A stretch of 20,936 nt of DNA from a virus. The stretch lies in the IMG/VR virus record IMGVR_UViG_3300049002_000018, positions 1 to 20,936 of that record; one strand, written 5' to 3'. The first letter of the stretch is position 1. Every line of letters begins with the position of its first letter. The notes beneath the pieces are model-generated. The model was given only the letters and a program-made list of their open reading frames with translations, had not been told where the DNA came from and did no database searches. Positions 20,155 to 20,936 of this stretch are shown one piece after another. The position numbers and the translations under genes are program-made.

Positions 20155-20936
20155 GCTTTCACCGCCATGTCAGCCATGTCGACGAAACGTGCCCGGTGGA
20201 GCTGGGCCGCCACGACGATGGTGTCGGTGGGGCCGCCGCGGTGCTTGACGACGATGAGGTCGGCCTCGCCGACCCGCGGGGACTCCTTGTCGTAGTAGTC
20301 GTCCCGGTGGACCATGATGACAAGATCAGCATCCTGCTCGAGCGCCCCGGATTCGCGAAGATCACTCAGCTGCGGCCGCTTGTCGCTGCGCATCTCGGAG
20401 TTGCGGTTGAGCTGCGCGACCGCGATCACGGGCACGTCCAGCTCCTTGGAGAGCAGCTTCAGCCCGCGGCTCATGTCAGCGACCTCCTGCTGCCGCGAGT
20501 CCGTCTTGCGGGCTCCGGGGGTGAGCAGCTGCAGGTAGTCGATGACGAGCAGCCGCAGCCCGTGGCGCTGCTTCATCCGGCGCGCCTTTGACCTGATCTC
20601 GGTGAGCGTTGCACCGGGGCTGTCGTCGATGTGCAGTGGCGCCGGGCTGATCCGGTCAGCCGCGTGGTGCAGGGCGTCCCAGTCCTCGTTGGTGGCCTTG
20701 CCACTGGTCAGCATGTACAGCGGGACCTTGCTCTCCGCCGACAAGATCCTGGTGTTGATCTCGTCTCTGGCCATTTCGAGCGAGATGATGCCGACGGGCA
20801 GCCCGTCAGTGATGGCGTTGGCCCGGCAGACGTCGACGGCGAAGGTGCTCTTGCCCTGCCCGGGCCGTCCGGCCACGACGATGAACTGGCCACCTCGCAG
20901 GCCACTGGTGAGCCGGTCGAGGTCCCGGAACCCGGT
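20151..20936 (-). CDS. DnaB-type replicative helicase, C-terminal part (5' end outside window)
   Basis: The open frame runs to the window edge and begins in TGFRDLDRLTSGLRGGQF, so the N-terminus lies to the right; the visible GTG at 20876 is internal. Seen are Walker A GRPGQGKST, Walker B LLVIDYLQLL, the AQLNRNSEMRSDKRPQLSDL segment with ESGALEQDAD, and the HRDDYY region near the end, all hallmarks of the RecA-like C-terminal domain of DnaB-family hexameric helicases. It unwinds DNA at the fork. Its stop overlaps the initiator start, so helicase and initiator are co-translated. Confidence 0.95.
   Translation of the reverse strand, partial: TGFRDLDRLTSGLRGGQFIVVAGRPGQGKSTFAVDVCRANAITDGLPVGIISLEMARDEINTRILSAESKVPLYMLTSGKATNEDWDALHHAADRISPAPLHIDDSPGATLTEIRSKARRMKQRHGLRLLVIDYLQLLTPGARKTDSRQQEVADMSRGLKLLSKELDVPVIAVAQLNRNSEMRSDKRPQLSDLRESGALEQDADLVIMVHRDDYYDKESPRVGEADLIVVKHRGGPTDTIVVAAQLHRARFVDMADMAVKA

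Overview
The window is high-GC DNA (I estimate mid-to-high 60s % GC) carrying 31 tightly packed genes plus one frameshift product. All lie on the minus strand, mostly with ATGA, GTGA or TGATG stop/start overlaps and GGAGG-type ribosome binding sites. The content is that of a tailed phage or prophage (siphovirus type, HK97-fold capsid) of an actinobacterium. I base the host group on GC content, codon use, frequent GTG/TTG starts and the style of the proteins. No integrase, att site, lysis gene, tRNA or bacterial flank is visible, so free phage and prophage cannot be told apart. Both ends are cut inside genes: the replicative helicase on the right and the tape measure on the left.

Transcription runs right to left. 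Positions 20936-16853 form the replication/early block: DnaB-type helicase, a lambda-O-like initiator with an iteron cluster inside its own reading frame, a Cys-rich protein, an XRE-type regulator, a Holliday-junction-resolvase-like nuclease, two zinc-ribbon proteins and a small protein. A promoter-like element and a strong intrinsic terminator (16732-16832) close this block.

Positions 16712-10818 form the packaging/head block: HNH endonuclease, terminase small and large subunits, a small membrane protein, portal, prohead protease and major capsid protein. A 190-bp non-coding gap between HNH and the small terminase (16222-16412) holds a promoter-like element and is the best place to look for a cos site.

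Positions 10720-5595 are an unusual 5-kb insert between capsid and head-tail connector: a GT2-like glycosyltransferase, small proteins, a poly-Gly adhesin-like protein, several beta-rich structural-looking proteins and a 441-residue protein made of about 18 Ala/Ser/Thr-rich repeats. I read it as a virion-surface module, possibly glycosylated. A four-armed RNA structure (10740-10795) separates it from the capsid gene.

Positions 5582-1 form the connector/tail block: connector, tail terminator-like protein, two paralogous major tail proteins separated by a terminator, a gp10-like protein, tail assembly chaperones with a canonical GGGAAAA -1 frameshift site, and the tape measure protein.

The strongest new observation is the probable replication origin at 19641-19842. 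Six CCTAGG-centred palindromes lie in 147 bp inside the initiator gene, next to an AT-rich purine/pyrimidine-skewed tract, as in lambda ori within gene O. A further 14-bp CCTAGG palindrome lies just downstream of the gene.
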